From the NCBI GenBank assembly GCA_003279565.1, contig QCHN01000014.1, positions 1 to 34,793 on the forward strand: a stretch of DNA of 34,793 nucleotides, written 5' to 3'. The stretch comes from Prochlorococcus sp. AG-402-C09 (GTDB lineage: Bacteria; Cyanobacteriota; Cyanobacteriia; PCC-6307; Cyanobiaceae). The notes under the pieces are model-generated. The model saw nothing but the letters and a program-made list of their open reading frames with translations, was not told the DNA's origin and made no database searches. Both the position numbers and the translations under genes were made by a program. Below are positions 7,798 to 17,002 of the stretch, piece by piece (position 1 is the stretch's first letter; every line of letters starts with the position of its first letter).

Positions 7798-9334
7798 GGG
7801 TAATAGCTTCTTGAAGTAATGGAGTTCCGTTTACCGCACTATCCGCGAAGTTAAAGAGAGGGTTTGAGATGATTCCACCAATAGCAGTTACTAGAACACA
7901 AAAAATCAAAGCTACTTTGAGAGATGACATCCCTTGCCTTGACCACTCTATGGACGGATATGCTTTTACAACATCTGAAGCTTCTTTAGGTTCAGTTACG
8001 ACCATCATTTTTATAACTGAGATGTAATAGTAAATAGATATCACAGAGGTAACCAAGCCAACACTCACTAGTAGATATTGCTCGTCAGCCCATCCAGCAA
8101 AAAACAAATAAATCTTTCCAAAGAATCCCAACATGGGAGGAATTCCTCCCAAAGAAAGAAGGCATAAGCTTAATCCCAATGTGATTAATGGATCCTTTTG
8201 GTATAGCCCTGCATAATCTGAGATTTGATCACTACCAGTTCTGATTGAGAAAAGTATTATGCATGCAAAAGCACCAAGATTCATAAATAAATAAGCTGCC
8301 ATGTATAAGACCATGGCGGCAAAACCATCTTCAGTTCCGCAAACTAATCCAATCATTACAAATCCAGCTTGTCCAATCGAGCTATAAGCCAACATCCTTT
8401 TCATTGATTTTTGAGCTAGCGCTACAACATTGCCCAGCGTCATACTTAGAACAGCTAAAACAGTAAATAGCAATTTCCATTGTGTGTCAAAAGCGCTAAA
8501 ACATCCGACAAGTATCCTTATTGCAAGTGCAAAACCCGCTGCTTTGGATCCTACTGATAAAAAGGCAACTACTGGAGTAGGAGAACCTTCATAAACATCT
8601 GGGGTCCATTGGTGAAATGGAACTGCTGCAATTTTAAAAGCTACTGTAGATAATACGAAAACAAGTGCTAATGCAGATAAAGGTGTTGGAGCACTTATCA
8701 AGGTTGTTCCGACTTCTTCTAAATTTGTAGAACCACTTATTCCATAAAGTAGAGATGCACCATAGAGAAATACTGCTGCTGCTGCTGAACCAACTAACAA
8801 ATATTTTAAAGCCGCTTCTGAACTTCTTGAATCTCTCTTGAGATAACCGGAAAGTAAGTAGCTAGCAACGGAAAGTGTTTCTAGTGAAACAAAAACACTT
8901 ACCAAATCAGTTGAACCGCATAGAAGCATTGCTCCAAGAGTGGCAGCTAACAATATTGCTGCAAATTCACCAATAGGACTACCATTTTGTTCAGCATATC
9001 TCCAACTGATTAATAGAGAAATAAGAGTTGACAGAGCTATAACCCCTCTAAAAGCAATCGCAAGATTGTCTGCGACAAATGCACCTAAGAAAGATTCTTG
9101 AATCTCTCCATTCCATTGCATTGTTAGCAAAATCAAAGCGGTTCCAAGACCTGCATAACAAATGGGAGGGGACCAGCGAGCTGAAGTCTTTTCACCAGCC
9201 AAATCAACCAAAAGAGTCCCTAGCATTGCCATTAGAACTGCAGCCTCTGGGAGCACAGCTTTGGCATTTAAAGATAGATTTAAAAGCTCTACCGGCTCGT
9301 TTATGAATATTTGAAAAGACAAAAGTTCTCCCAT
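7772..9334 (-). CDS. ndhB: NAD(P)H-quinone oxidoreductase subunit 2 (NdhB)
   Basis: Proton-pumping membrane subunit of the photosynthetic NDH-1 complex in the thylakoid membrane, which oxidises ferredoxin and reduces plastoquinone in respiration and cyclic electron flow. The 520-residue protein has about 14 hydrophobic helices and is of normal length. The central conserved part contains [30 protein letters not shown], the loop [14 protein letters not shown] and [12 protein letters not shown], all typical of the antiporter-like ND2 family. The start is an ATG at 9332-9334. Its 3' end overlaps the start of the ABC ATPase gene, so the two are probably transcribed together. It is divergent from topA. 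Confidence 0.97.
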   Translation of the reverse strand: MGELLSFQIFINEPVELLNLSLNAKAVLPEAAVLMAMLGTLLVDLAGEKTSARWSPPICYAGLGTALILLTMQWNGEIQESFLGAFVADNLAIAFRGVIALSTLISLLISWRYAEQNGSPIGEFAAILLAATLGAMLLCGSTDLVSVFVSLETLSVASYLLSGYLKRDSRSSEAALKYLLVGSAAAAVFLYGASLLYGISGSTNLEEVGTTLISAPTPLSALALVFVLSTVAFKIAAVPFHQWTPDVYEGSPTPVVAFLSVGSKAAGFALAIRILVGCFSAFDTQWKLLFTVLAVLSMTLGNVVALAQKSMKRMLAYSSIGQAGFVMIGLVCGTEDGFAAMVLYMAAYLFMNLGAFACIILFSIRTGSDQISDYAGLYQKDPLITLGLSLCLLSLGGIPPMLGFFGKIYLFFAGWADEQYLLVSVGLVTSVISIYYYISVIKMMVVTEPKEASDVVKAYPSIEWSRQGMSSLKVALIFCVLVTAIGGIISNPLFNFADSAVNGTPLLQEAITLASKSSIG

Positions 9335-9445
9335 TTATGTATTGTTTTTAAGCTGTGTCTGATTTTATAACTCTAGCGAGGTTATCAAATATGCCTTTTT
9401 TATCATTTTGGGCTATGCATTTTACTGTTCAGTACGTTAGATAAG

Positions 9446-9452
9446 AAGGAGG
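9446..9452 (+). promoter_or_regulatory. Strong Shine-Dalgarno of topA with long spacing
   Basis: AAGGAGG lies 12 bases before the ATG of topA. The spacing is longer than the usual 5-9 bases, but an earlier start is excluded because the TTG at 9458 runs into an in-frame TGA after one codon. Confidence 0.6.
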
Positions 9453-9464
9453 AAAATTGAGCTG

Positions 9465-12371
9465 ATGCCCACTGACCATACTCTGGTAATTGTTGAAAGT
9501 CCCACAAAGGCAAAAACTATTAGAGGGTTTTTGCCTAAGGATTTTCAAGTTCTCGCATCAATGGGGCATATAAGAGACTTGCCTAACAATGCCTCTGAGA
9601 TCCCTGCGAAGCACAAAGGAGAAAAGTGGGCAACGATTGGAGTTAATACAACCGCTGATTTTGATCCTTTGTATGTGGTTCCTAAAGATAAGAAGAAAAT
9701 TGTCAAGGAATTAAAACAATCTTTAAAAGGCGCTAGTGAATTGTTGCTTGCGACTGATGAAGACAGAGAAGGGGAAAGTATAAGCTGGCATTTAATGAGC
9801 GTGCTTGATCCGAAAATTCCTGTTAAGAGGATGGTTTTTCACGAAATAACTAAAGAAGCTATTTCCAAAGCTCTATCTAAAACAAGAGAAATTGATATGG
9901 AATTAGTTCATGCGCAAGAAACAAGAAGGATCTTAGACAGACTCGTTGGGTATACGTTGTCTCCTCTTTTATGGAAAAAAGTTTCTTGGGGTTTATCAGC
10001 TGGAAGAGTTCAATCAGTTGCCGTAAGACTGCTAGTTCTTAGAGAGAGAGCAAGGAGATCTTTTAGAAGCGGAAGTTATTGGGACCTAAAAGCAAAATTA
10101 GAAAAAGAAGGTAGTGAGTTTGAGGTGAAAATGACTTTGATTGGAGGACAAAAAATTGCCAGTGGTAGTGATTTTGATGAGTCAACTGGATTATTGAAAT
10201 CTGGTAGAAATGTCAAATTACTCAACGAAGAAGAATCTAAAGAATTGGCTAAAAAGTTAACTAGTGATACATGGAAAGTTACTAATGTCGAAGAAAAACC
10301 GTCAATCCGTAAACCAGTTCCTCCTTTTACGACAAGCACATTACAACAAGAAGCTAATAGAAAGCTTCGATTGTCAGCTAGGGAGACCATGAGATGTGCC
10401 CAGGGTTTATATGAAAGGGGTTTTATTACATATATGAGAACAGATTCTGTTCATCTGTCCGATCAGGCAATTAATGCTTCAAGAAATTGTGTTGAATCAA
10501 AATACGGGGTTGAATATTTAAGTAATAAGCCACGCCAATTCTCTAATAAGACGAGAAATGCTCAAGAAGCTCATGAAGCCATTCGTCCTTCTGGTGAGAG
10601 CTTTAAAACACCCAAAGAGTCCAATTTGCAAGGAAGGGACCTTGCTTTATATGAACTGATTTGGAAGCGAACAGTTGCTAGTCAGATGGCCGATGCAAGA
10701 TTAACAATGCTTGGAGTGGAATTACAAGTTTTGGATGTGTCTTTTAGGGCAAGTGGTAAAAGAATAGATTTCCCAGGCTTCTTTAGAGCTTATGTTGAAG
10801 GAACTGATGATCCTGATATTGCACTTGAGGGGCAGGAAGTACTTTTGCCTAAATTAGCTTTAGGAGATACTCCAATAGCTAAGAATGTTGAGGCGTTGGG
10901 GCATCAGACTCAGCCTCCTGCTAGATATAGCGAAGCTTCTTTAGTTAAAACACTTGAGAAAGAAGGTATAGGTCGTCCTTCAACATATGCCAGTATTATA
11001 GGAACAATCGTAGATCGAGGTTATTCAGTCCTTAATAACAATTCGTTGACTCCAAGCTTTACAGCATTTGCTGTTACAGCGCTTCTTGAAGAGCATTTCC
11101 CTGATCTTGTAGACACCAGCTTTACAGCTCGAATGGAATCTACACTTGATGAGATCTCGACAGGCAAAGTGAGTTGGCTCCCATATCTCAAAGGTTTTTA
11201 CAAAGGTGATTCTGGCCTGGAAAATCAAGTTCAACAAAGAGAAGGAGATATAGATGGAGGGGAATTCCGCTCTGTTTCCTTGGAGGGTCTTTCGTCTCTT
11301 GTTAGACTGGGTAAGTTTGGAACATATCTGGAATCAAAGCAACTTGGTGAAAATGGTAAGCCTATAACAGCTACTCTCCCACAGGAAATCACTCCTGCAG
11401 ATTTAGATGAAGATATCGCAGAGATGATCTTGAAACAAAAAGCTGAGGGACCTGAATCACTTGGAATTGATCCTGATAGTGGACAAAATTTATATCTATT
11501 AAATGGTAGATATGGTCATTTTGTTCAAAGAGGCTTAGTAGTTGAGTTGAAAGATCTTGGTGTCCCAAAAGGCAAGAAAAAGCTTGGAAATCTACGCTTG
11601 TTTAATAGTAGTCAATATGGACTTTATCTAAAGCAAGATTCATCAAAGGTACAGGTTTTGTTGCCAGAGAATATAAAAGAGGAAGATATTGATGTTGAAA
11701 AAGCACTTGCATACCTAGATGATAAATCATTAAAAAAAGCTCCAAATCCAAAAAGGACCTCATTACCAAAAAATTTAAAACCAGAGAATTTGACATTTGA
11801 AGAGGCTCTTGGATTAATTCAATTACCACGTCTGCTTGGGGATCATCCAGAAGGAGGTAGGGTTCAATCAAGCTTGGGTAGGTTTGGTCCTTATGTGGTT
11901 TGGAGTAAAACTGATGGTGAAAAAGATTATCGTTCAATTAAGGGCGAAGATGATGTCCTTCAAATAAACCTAGAGAGAGCACTTGAGCTTTTATCTATCC
12001 CTAAGAGAGGGAGAGGGGGGAGAGCTGCTTTGAAGGAACTTGGTGTCCCGGAAGGAGAGAAAGAAACCATTCAACTATTCAATGGCCCTTATGGTTTATA
12101 TGTTAAGCAGGGAAAAGTAAATGCCTCTCTCCCAGAGGGTAAAACTGCTGAAGATATCTCTATTGATGAGGCTATTCACTTATTGGCAGCTAAAAAATCA
12201 AGTAAAAAAACAACATCTAAGAAAAAAGGCTCTACAAAAAAGACAACAAAGTCTATTAAGAAAGATTTGGATTCATCACCATCAAAAAAAAGTACTACTC
12301 GTAAATCGCCATCTACAACTAAAACAGGGCGTCTTCGAGCTAGCAAAGTCAGGGTAATTAAAACCAAATAA
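9465..12371 (+). CDS. topA: DNA topoisomerase I (type IA)
   Basis: Relaxes negatively supercoiled DNA by single-strand passage. The TOPRIM domain shows Glu11 (IVESPTKAK) and the acidic triad DEDREGE with Asp98, Asp100 and Glu102. The active-site tyrosine is Tyr323 in GFITYMRTDS. From about residue 600 there are several copies of the glycine/aromatic C-terminal repeat (for example LVRLGKFGTYLESKQ, LGRFGPYVVWSK and NGPYGLYVKQGK). There are no CxxC zinc fingers, unlike the E. coli enzyme. The last 60 residues are a Lys/Ser/Thr-rich basic tail that probably binds DNA. The 968 residues are slightly long for the family, owing to this tail. It is followed by a lipoprotein gene on the same strand. 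Confidence 0.97.
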   Translation: MPTDHTLVIVESPTKAKTIRGFLPKDFQVLASMGHIRDLPNNASEIPAKHKGEKWATIGVNTTADFDPLYVVPKDKKKIVKELKQSLKGASELLLATDEDREGESISWHLMSVLDPKIPVKRMVFHEITKEAISKALSKTREIDMELVHAQETRRILDRLVGYTLSPLLWKKVSWGLSAGRVQSVAVRLLVLRERARRSFRSGSYWDLKAKLEKEGSEFEVKMTLIGGQKIASGSDFDESTGLLKSGRNVKLLNEEESKELAKKLTSDTWKVTNVEEKPSIRKPVPPFTTSTLQQEANRKLRLSARETMRCAQGLYERGFITYMRTDSVHLSDQAINASRNCVESKYGVEYLSNKPRQFSNKTRNAQEAHEAIRPSGESFKTPKESNLQGRDLALYELIWKRTVASQMADARLTMLGVELQVLDVSFRASGKRIDFPGFFRAYVEGTDDPDIALEGQEVLLPKLALGDTPIAKNVEALGHQTQPPARYSEASLVKTLEKEGIGRPSTYASIIGTIVDRGYSVLNNNSLTPSFTAFAVTALLEEHFPDLVDTSFTARMESTLDEISTGKVSWLPYLKGFYKGDSGLENQVQQREGDIDGGEFRSVSLEGLSSLVRLGKFGTYLESKQLGENGKPITATLPQEITPADLDEDIAEMILKQKAEGPESLGIDPDSGQNLYLLNGRYGHFVQRGLVVELKDLGVPKGKKKLGNLRLFNSSQYGLYLKQDSSKVQVLLPENIKEEDIDVEKALAYLDDKSLKKAPNPKRTSLPKNLKPENLTFEEALGLIQLPRLLGDHPEGGRVQSSLGRFGPYVVWSKTDGEKDYRSIKGEDDVLQINLERALELLSIPKRGRGGRAALKELGVPEGEKETIQLFNGPYGLYVKQGKVNASLPEGKTAEDISIDEAIHLLAAKKSSKKTTSKKKGSTKKTTKSIKKDLDSSPSKKSTTRKSPSTTKTGRLRASKVRVIKTK

Positions 12372-12402
12372 AATTTTGCATATTTTAAGATTAGTTGAGA
12401 AA

Positions 12403-12864
12403 ATGTTTATTAGATTATTTCTAATAGTTGCTCTCCTTCCACTTCAATCATGTTCAAATACTCTAATTGGCGAAAAGTTTGAAAATAGTTTTGATACCAA
12501 TGTTAATCCAACAACTTCAGACAAAACAAATAATAAGCCACAAAAACCAAATGAAATAAAAAAAATCAAATCAAGAATTAAAGTTGAGAATATAAAAAAT
12601 GAAAAAGGTTTTGAGAATATTGTTAAAGAAAATACAATATCTAATAAAGATAGACTTAGTAAAAAAACAAGCAAAGTAGAAAAGAATGCAATCTTTAATC
12701 CACAGCCATATAGAATTATTTTAAGATTGTCAGGTGCAAATCCCTCTGCACCCGCAGAGACAGTTACTAAGGCTTTAAGAAAAGCAGGGGTCCAGTTTGA
12801 GGTGGAAAAGATCGAACGTTTTGATGAAGGGGATTTGTCAAAGGATACATCTTTGAAAAGATAA
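12403..12864 (+). CDS. Predicted lipoprotein of unknown function
   Basis: A 153-residue protein with a lipoprotein signal (MFIRLFLIVALLPLQSCSN), cleaved before the Cys of the LQSC lipobox. I chose the ATG at 12403 over the upstream in-frame TTG at 12376 because it places the signal peptide at the N-terminus. Residues about 20-105 are low-complexity Lys/Asn/Glu, probably a disordered linker. The last 50 residues (PYRIILRLSGANPSAPAETV... then LRKAGVQFEVEKIERF) look folded, perhaps a ferredoxin-like alpha-beta unit. I do not recognise a named family. It sits between topA and the DUF2232 gene, five bases before the latter. Confidence 0.65.
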   Translation: MFIRLFLIVALLPLQSCSNTLIGEKFENSFDTNVNPTTSDKTNNKPQKPNEIKKIKSRIKVENIKNEKGFENIVKENTISNKDRLSKKTSKVEKNAIFNPQPYRIILRLSGANPSAPAETVTKALRKAGVQFEVEKIERFDEGDLSKDTSLKR

Positions 12865-12869
12865 TAATT

Positions 12870-13556
12870 TTGACTTTAGATAATCAAAACTTTTTCAAAA
12901 GAAGGGATCTTCATAAAGCTCCTCTTAGTAAGAGAAAAGCCTTGAAAATTGTTGAGTCCTCTTATTTGGCTGCTGCAACGGCTTTGATTTGGATGGCTCT
13001 CTATTACTTGCCGATAGGTGGAGCTGTTTTTCGTCTTGCCTTACCCTTGCCCCTGGCTCTTCTTCAGGTTCGGAGAGGGTTTAAAACAGGGATGGAAGGT
13101 GTGACAATATGTGTGATGTTATTAGTCGCACTAATGGGTCCAGTAAGAGGCCCTTTAGTCCTTTTCCCGTATGGATTACTTTCCTTGTGGTTAGGGTATA
13201 GTTGGCAAAAAGGATGGAATTGGTGGTTAAGTTGGAGTGTTGGAGTGTCACTCGGAACTATAGGTTTTCTGTTTAGGGTCTTCGTTTTATCTCTGTTGGT
13301 TGGTGAGAATTTGTGGGTTATCCTCACTCGTGCTGGAGCAGGATTACTTGAAAAAGGAATAGATCTTTTCAATCTTTCTTTTACTCCGGATATGAGACAA
13401 GTTCAAATAGTTGCACTATTTTTGATTATAACTCAAGAAATAGTTTACATTCTTTGTTTGCACGCTTTAGCTTATTGGATTTTCCCCAGGCTCAAATCTT
13501 CGATACCCGAACCACCTGCTTTACTAGAGAATTTAATTTCTCTTGAATCTAATTGA
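12870..13556 (+). CDS. DUF2232 integral membrane protein (YybS-like)
   Basis: A 228-residue protein with a basic N-terminus and about six or seven hydrophobic segments. It matches the general pattern of the DUF2232 family: an early LPIGGAVFRLALPLPLAL stretch, VRRGFKTGMEG, GPVRGPLVLFPYGLLSLWLGY, then a C-terminal helix pair. The function of the family is not established; some members resemble S-component membrane folds. The start is TTG at 12870, five bases after the lipoprotein stop. cobT begins seven bases after its stop, so lipoprotein, DUF2232 and cobT are probably one transcript. Confidence 0.75.
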   Translation: MTLDNQNFFKRRDLHKAPLSKRKALKIVESSYLAAATALIWMALYYLPIGGAVFRLALPLPLALLQVRRGFKTGMEGVTICVMLLVALMGPVRGPLVLFPYGLLSLWLGYSWQKGWNWWLSWSVGVSLGTIGFLFRVFVLSLLVGENLWVILTRAGAGLLEKGIDLFNLSFTPDMRQVQIVALFLIITQEIVYILCLHALAYWIFPRLKSSIPEPPALLENLISLESN

Positions 13557-13562
13557 TTAAAA

Positions 13563-14759
13563 ATGGAAGTAGATCAATATGTTTTATTGACGTCAGGAGT
13601 ATTAGCTTTTGGGGATGGCCTGCAAGAACAAAATGTTGATGAAAGAGTAAAAAGTTGGCAAGAAAATATTAAAAATCTCGCTTTCTTTTTAATCCTTGCT
13701 GGATCTCAAACAGCAGAAATTGAGGGTATCTCTGCTGCTGGCTCGACTCCTGTTTCTAGACGTTATACAGCTGTTGCAGATGCTGAACTTTTATTAAGAG
13801 GACCTTTGCTTCCAAAAAGATGGCCTTTACCTCCCTTACCTGCAGGCGTCTCTCCTGCATTAATTAGTTACGTTGCCTCAGAATTCTTAGAAATCAAACC
13901 GACTATCATAACGGCAGGACTCCTACAAAGCCCCCCATTTAGTCATGTTTTCCTAGAGCCTCCCGAGATAGGCCCCGCTAAATGTTTAAGCTCAGGGAAT
14001 GCAATGGAAAGAACTAGAGTTAGAAATTTACTCGATGGTGGTTTTAAGATAGGCAAGAAATTAAAAAAACCTCTTTTAATTTCGGAATGTGTACCAGGAG
14101 GTACATCTACAGCTTTTGCAGTTCTTTCAGGGTTAGGAATAAATGTTAAGGGCCTTATTAGTGGAAGTTATAAAAATCCACCTTCAGAATTAAAAACAAA
14201 ATTAGTCAACCAAGGACTTAAAGCCGCAAAATTAAAGAAGAATCCATCTTCTGTTGAGCTTATGGCTGCGCTTGGTGATCCATTTCAGCCAATTGCAGTT
14301 GGCCTTTTGATGGGAGCCATAGAATCTGGTCAAGATGTCTTATTAGGAGGAGGTTGCCAAATGTTGGCAGTATTGGCCTTGGCATTAAATGAAATTGAGT
14401 CTGCATCACGCTCTGAATTTGTTGGTAAAATTTTAATAGGCACTACATCATGGTTAGTCGATGAATCACTTTCGTCTGCAAAAACTAGAAATTCTTTTAT
14501 TCATTTAATGAATCATGTCGCTAATCATTTTAGAGTCAAGATCTTGGGCCTAGCTAGTGGTTTTAGATTTAAAGATAGTAATCAAAAAGTTCTTCGAGAT
14601 TATGAGATTGGTTACGTGAAAGAGGGTGTTGGTGCTGGAGCATTATCATTACTCGCTCAAATCAAGGGATTAACTCAGAAAGAAATGGTTGATAGGTGCG
14701 ATATAGAAGTTAGTAATCTATTTAAGTCAAATAATAAAAATACTTATCACGGGATTTAA
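13563..14759 (+). CDS. cobT: CobT-like nicotinate-nucleotide phosphoribosyltransferase (TIGR00303-type)
   Basis: A 398-residue protein of the cyanobacterial and archaeal branch of CobT. It should activate the lower-ligand base of cobalamin by transferring ribose phosphate from nicotinate mononucleotide. Support comes from AGSQTAEIEGISAAGSTP near the start, ECVPGGTSTAFAVLSGLG in the middle, GDPFQPIAVGLLMGA, and a glycine-rich LLGGGCQM. Marine picocyanobacteria are known to make pseudocobalamin with an adenine lower ligand, so the substrate here may be adenine; the sequence alone does not show that. The next gene starts five bases after its stop. Confidence 0.85.
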   Translation: MEVDQYVLLTSGVLAFGDGLQEQNVDERVKSWQENIKNLAFFLILAGSQTAEIEGISAAGSTPVSRRYTAVADAELLLRGPLLPKRWPLPPLPAGVSPALISYVASEFLEIKPTIITAGLLQSPPFSHVFLEPPEIGPAKCLSSGNAMERTRVRNLLDGGFKIGKKLKKPLLISECVPGGTSTAFAVLSGLGINVKGLISGSYKNPPSELKTKLVNQGLKAAKLKKNPSSVELMAALGDPFQPIAVGLLMGAIESGQDVLLGGGCQMLAVLALALNEIESASRSEFVGKILIGTTSWLVDESLSSAKTRNSFIHLMNHVANHFRVKILGLASGFRFKDSNQKVLRDYEIGYVKEGVGAGALSLLAQIKGLTQKEMVDRCDIEVSNLFKSNNKNTYHGI

Positions 14760-14764
14760 ATGAT

Positions 14765-15766
14765 ATGAATACTGATAAATTTGATAGGAGAGAGTTCATC
14801 AAATATGGATTGATCTCTTCTTTGTTTATAATGACAGGGTGTTCACAATCTCAAAAGAAATTAGCTTTAAGAGGAGTTTCTAATACCTTTCCAAGTGAAT
14901 TTGTAAATAGTTTATCTATAGATTGGGAATTTTTTCCTATAAAAGATATCGAATTGAAAGAATTTTCTTATAATTCTACTTTTAAAGAAAAAACAGATTT
15001 ATTAGTCTTAAATGATGGTTGGATTTCTGAGTTAGCTATTAATTCATTTCGAGAAATCAAAGCAGGTAATATCAGAAATAATTTCAGCAAGCAGACTAAT
15101 TCTTTTCTAGAGGGGTTAGGCGAGAATTATAAAAAAAAGCTTTTACCTTTAGCCGTTAGTCCTTGGGTGATTCTTTTCAGAAATGAAGATTCTCTGGCTC
15201 TAAAAAATAAGAATTCTTGGGAAGTTATTTTTTCGAGTTCACTTGTAAATCAAATAGTTTTTCCGCATAGTCCTTATCTTCTAATGTCTATTGCACAAAA
15301 AATAGATTTAGTTAAGGATTTCTCAAAAATTAAGAGACAAGCCAAGTCATATGATGATAGGAATGCTTTAAATTGGGTCGTTTCAGGTCGAGCAAATGCA
15401 GCAGTTTTGCCTTTATCTAGTTGTGTTAATGCCCTAATAGAAGATCCTCGTTTATCTGTCCTTTTGCCTCAGGAGGGAAGTCCGCTGAATTGGACTGTTC
15501 TTGCGTCTCCTTCGCTGTCTCCAGAGCCTTTCCCTACTGATTGGTTTAATTCGTTATGGGGAGCTACTTCTTTGAGACGTGTAATAAGCAAAGGTTATTT
15601 GCCACCAACGAGTTTGTTTGACTTGAGAAAAAAAAATATATTTGTCTCCAAAAGGTATCAATCTATTTTCATTCCTGAAGAGAGTGTTTGGAATAAATGT
15701 TGGTCACTGCCAATACTCAGTGCTGAGAAAAAGAATGACTTGGCTTTAAAATGGAATAATTCATAA
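14765..15766 (+). CDS. Tat-type lipoprotein resembling ABC substrate-binding proteins
   Basis: A 333-residue exported protein. The N-terminus DRREFIKYGLISSLFIMTGC joins a twin-arginine motif to a hydrophobic core and a lipobox Cys, so it should be exported folded and lipid-anchored. The rest has the layout of a periplasmic solute-binding protein: a DLLVLNDGWISEL segment, LPLAVSPWVILFRNEDSL, NSWEVIF, a VVSGRANAAVLPLSSC stretch and a C-terminal half returning to the first lobe. This is like spermidine/putrescine-binding proteins. No permease or ATPase is adjacent, and the ligand is not deducible. The gene lies between cobT and ribE. The fold call is from motif pattern only. Confidence 0.65.
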   Translation: MNTDKFDRREFIKYGLISSLFIMTGCSQSQKKLALRGVSNTFPSEFVNSLSIDWEFFPIKDIELKEFSYNSTFKEKTDLLVLNDGWISELAINSFREIKAGNIRNNFSKQTNSFLEGLGENYKKKLLPLAVSPWVILFRNEDSLALKNKNSWEVIFSSSLVNQIVFPHSPYLLMSIAQKIDLVKDFSKIKRQAKSYDDRNALNWVVSGRANAAVLPLSSCVNALIEDPRLSVLLPQEGSPLNWTVLASPSLSPEPFPTDWFNSLWGATSLRRVISKGYLPPTSLFDLRKKNIFVSKRYQSIFIPEESVWNKCWSLPILSAEKKNDLALKWNNS

Positions 15767-15850
15767 TCAAATAAACTTCAAATTCTAATAAACTTTTTAA
15801 AGACATTTTTAGATACTATAACTAGCATTCTAAGAGTGGCAGTTACAATA

Positions 15851-16507
15851 ATGTTTACTGGTTTAATTCAGTCTATTGGCACGATCAAGAAAAATAATTT
15901 AGGGGTAGTTGTTGATGGATGTAACCCTTTTTCTCCTATAAAACTAGGAGATAGTATTTCTGTTGATGGGGTTTGTCTAACAGTTTCTGAATTAATGAAT
16001 GATTCTTTTTTCGCAAATATCAGCGAAGAGACTCTTAAGAGAACAAATCTTGCAGAAAAAGCTCAGAAAAATGGTCATGTAAATCTTGAGCCAGCATTAC
16101 GTCTTTCTGACCGGTTAGGCGGACATATTGTTAGTGGACATATTGACGGTCTGGGAGAAATTGTTTCAATTGAAAATTTAAAAAATTCCTGGAATTTGAA
16201 AGTAATGTGGGAAGATTTAAATTTCTGCAGATATATGTGCGATAAAGCTAGCATTAGCGTAAATGGGATAAGTCTTACTATCTCTGAGATATATAATAAT
16301 GGTTGTGAATTTTCAGTAGCCGTAATACCTCACACTTGGTCAAATACATGCTTGCAGTTTTTGAAAATGGGCGAAAAAGTTAATTTGGAAGTTGACTTGA
16401 TGGCAAAGTATGCAGAAAAACTTTTAAAATTAGATAATAATCATTCTCTTTCGAAAAAATCCCCAGTAATTAGCTCTGAGTGGCTTAATGAGCAAGGTTG
16501 GAATTAG
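15851..16507 (+). CDS. ribE: Riboflavin synthase alpha chain
   Basis: Catalyses dismutation of two 6,7-dimethyl-8-ribityllumazine molecules to riboflavin. The 218-residue protein is two tandem lumazine-binding domains. The first begins MFTGLIQSIG and has SVDGVCLTVSEL and an SEETLKRTNL segment. The second has GGHIVSGHIDGLGEI, ISVNGISLTISE and the terminal VNLEVDLMAKYAEKLL. I chose the ATG at 15851 because MFTGL is the invariant N-terminus of this enzyme; an in-frame GTG at 15836 would add five residues. The gene is convergent with the AbrB-type gene 43 bases away. No FMN riboswitch is recognisable upstream. Confidence 0.94.
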   Translation: MFTGLIQSIGTIKKNNLGVVVDGCNPFSPIKLGDSISVDGVCLTVSELMNDSFFANISEETLKRTNLAEKAQKNGHVNLEPALRLSDRLGGHIVSGHIDGLGEIVSIENLKNSWNLKVMWEDLNFCRYMCDKASISVNGISLTISEIYNNGCEFSVAVIPHTWSNTCLQFLKMGEKVNLEVDLMAKYAEKLLKLDNNHSLSKKSPVISSEWLNEQGWN

Positions 16508-16550
16508 GAGATTTATATCTGATGTATGTAACTTTACTTTGTGAGAGTTG

Positions 16551-16907
16551 TTATTTTTTGAGTGGTAACAAACTTATCGCTCCAGACTCTTTGCGTACAT
16601 CAATACGAAATTCTTGTCCAGGTTCGAGACCCAATTTTTTTGTATAGGCATGTCCAATAAGAAGATTGCCGTTGCCATGAACTTTTGTCCGAAATTCCGC
16701 TTGTCTTCCTCTTGAAGATCTATTCCCTGCTCTTCCTGGGCCATTTGAGCGAAGTTTATAGCCCTTAGCTTCTACTAGAGCACGGTAGAAACTTTTACGT
16801 AAAACTCTTCCGCTTGGTCCCACATAACCACATCCTTTAGCTATTTCGTCTTCTGGACGGTCGCTCAAAGATCTTGCTTTGTCTAGGAGTTCTTTTCCAA
16901 CAAGCAT
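16551..16907 (-). CDS. Cyanobacterial AbrB-type transcription regulator
   Basis: A 118-residue protein of the cyAbrB family, DNA-binding regulators that in cyanobacteria affect nitrogen, carbon and stress genes. It has the family N-terminus (GKELLDKARSL then DEIAKGCGYVGPSGRVLRKSFYRALVEAKG), a basic linker (GPGRAGNRSSRGRQAEFRT) and a C-terminal swapped-hairpin-like stretch (KVHGNGNLLIGHAYTKKLGLEPGQEF). In cyAbrB the AbrB-like domain is C-terminal, as here. It lies downstream of ctaE on the same strand with 95 bases between, where its own promoter probably sits. Its targets are not deducible from this window. Confidence 0.87.
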   Translation of the reverse strand: MLVGKELLDKARSLSDRPEDEIAKGCGYVGPSGRVLRKSFYRALVEAKGYKLRSNGPGRAGNRSSRGRQAEFRTKVHGNGNLLIGHAYTKKLGLEPGQEFRIDVRKESGAISLLPLKK

Positions 16908-17002
16908 TTCAGACTGATTTAATTAACTGAATTCTGACCAATAAGTGGAATTGTGGCAACAAATTAATTGAAAGTTTCTTGCTTAGTATCAATATTTACC
17001 CA

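Noticed and set aside
12121-12367. Open frames on both strands over the end of topA
   Set aside because: They are shadows of the Lys/Ser/Thr-rich topA tail, have low-complexity composition and no start signal.
12376-12402. TTG start for the lipoprotein gene
   Set aside because: It would add nine residues ahead of the signal peptide. The ATG at 12403 gives a normal lipoprotein signal.
15836-15850. GTG start for ribE
   Set aside because: Riboflavin synthase begins with MFTGL; the ATG at 15851 gives exactly that.
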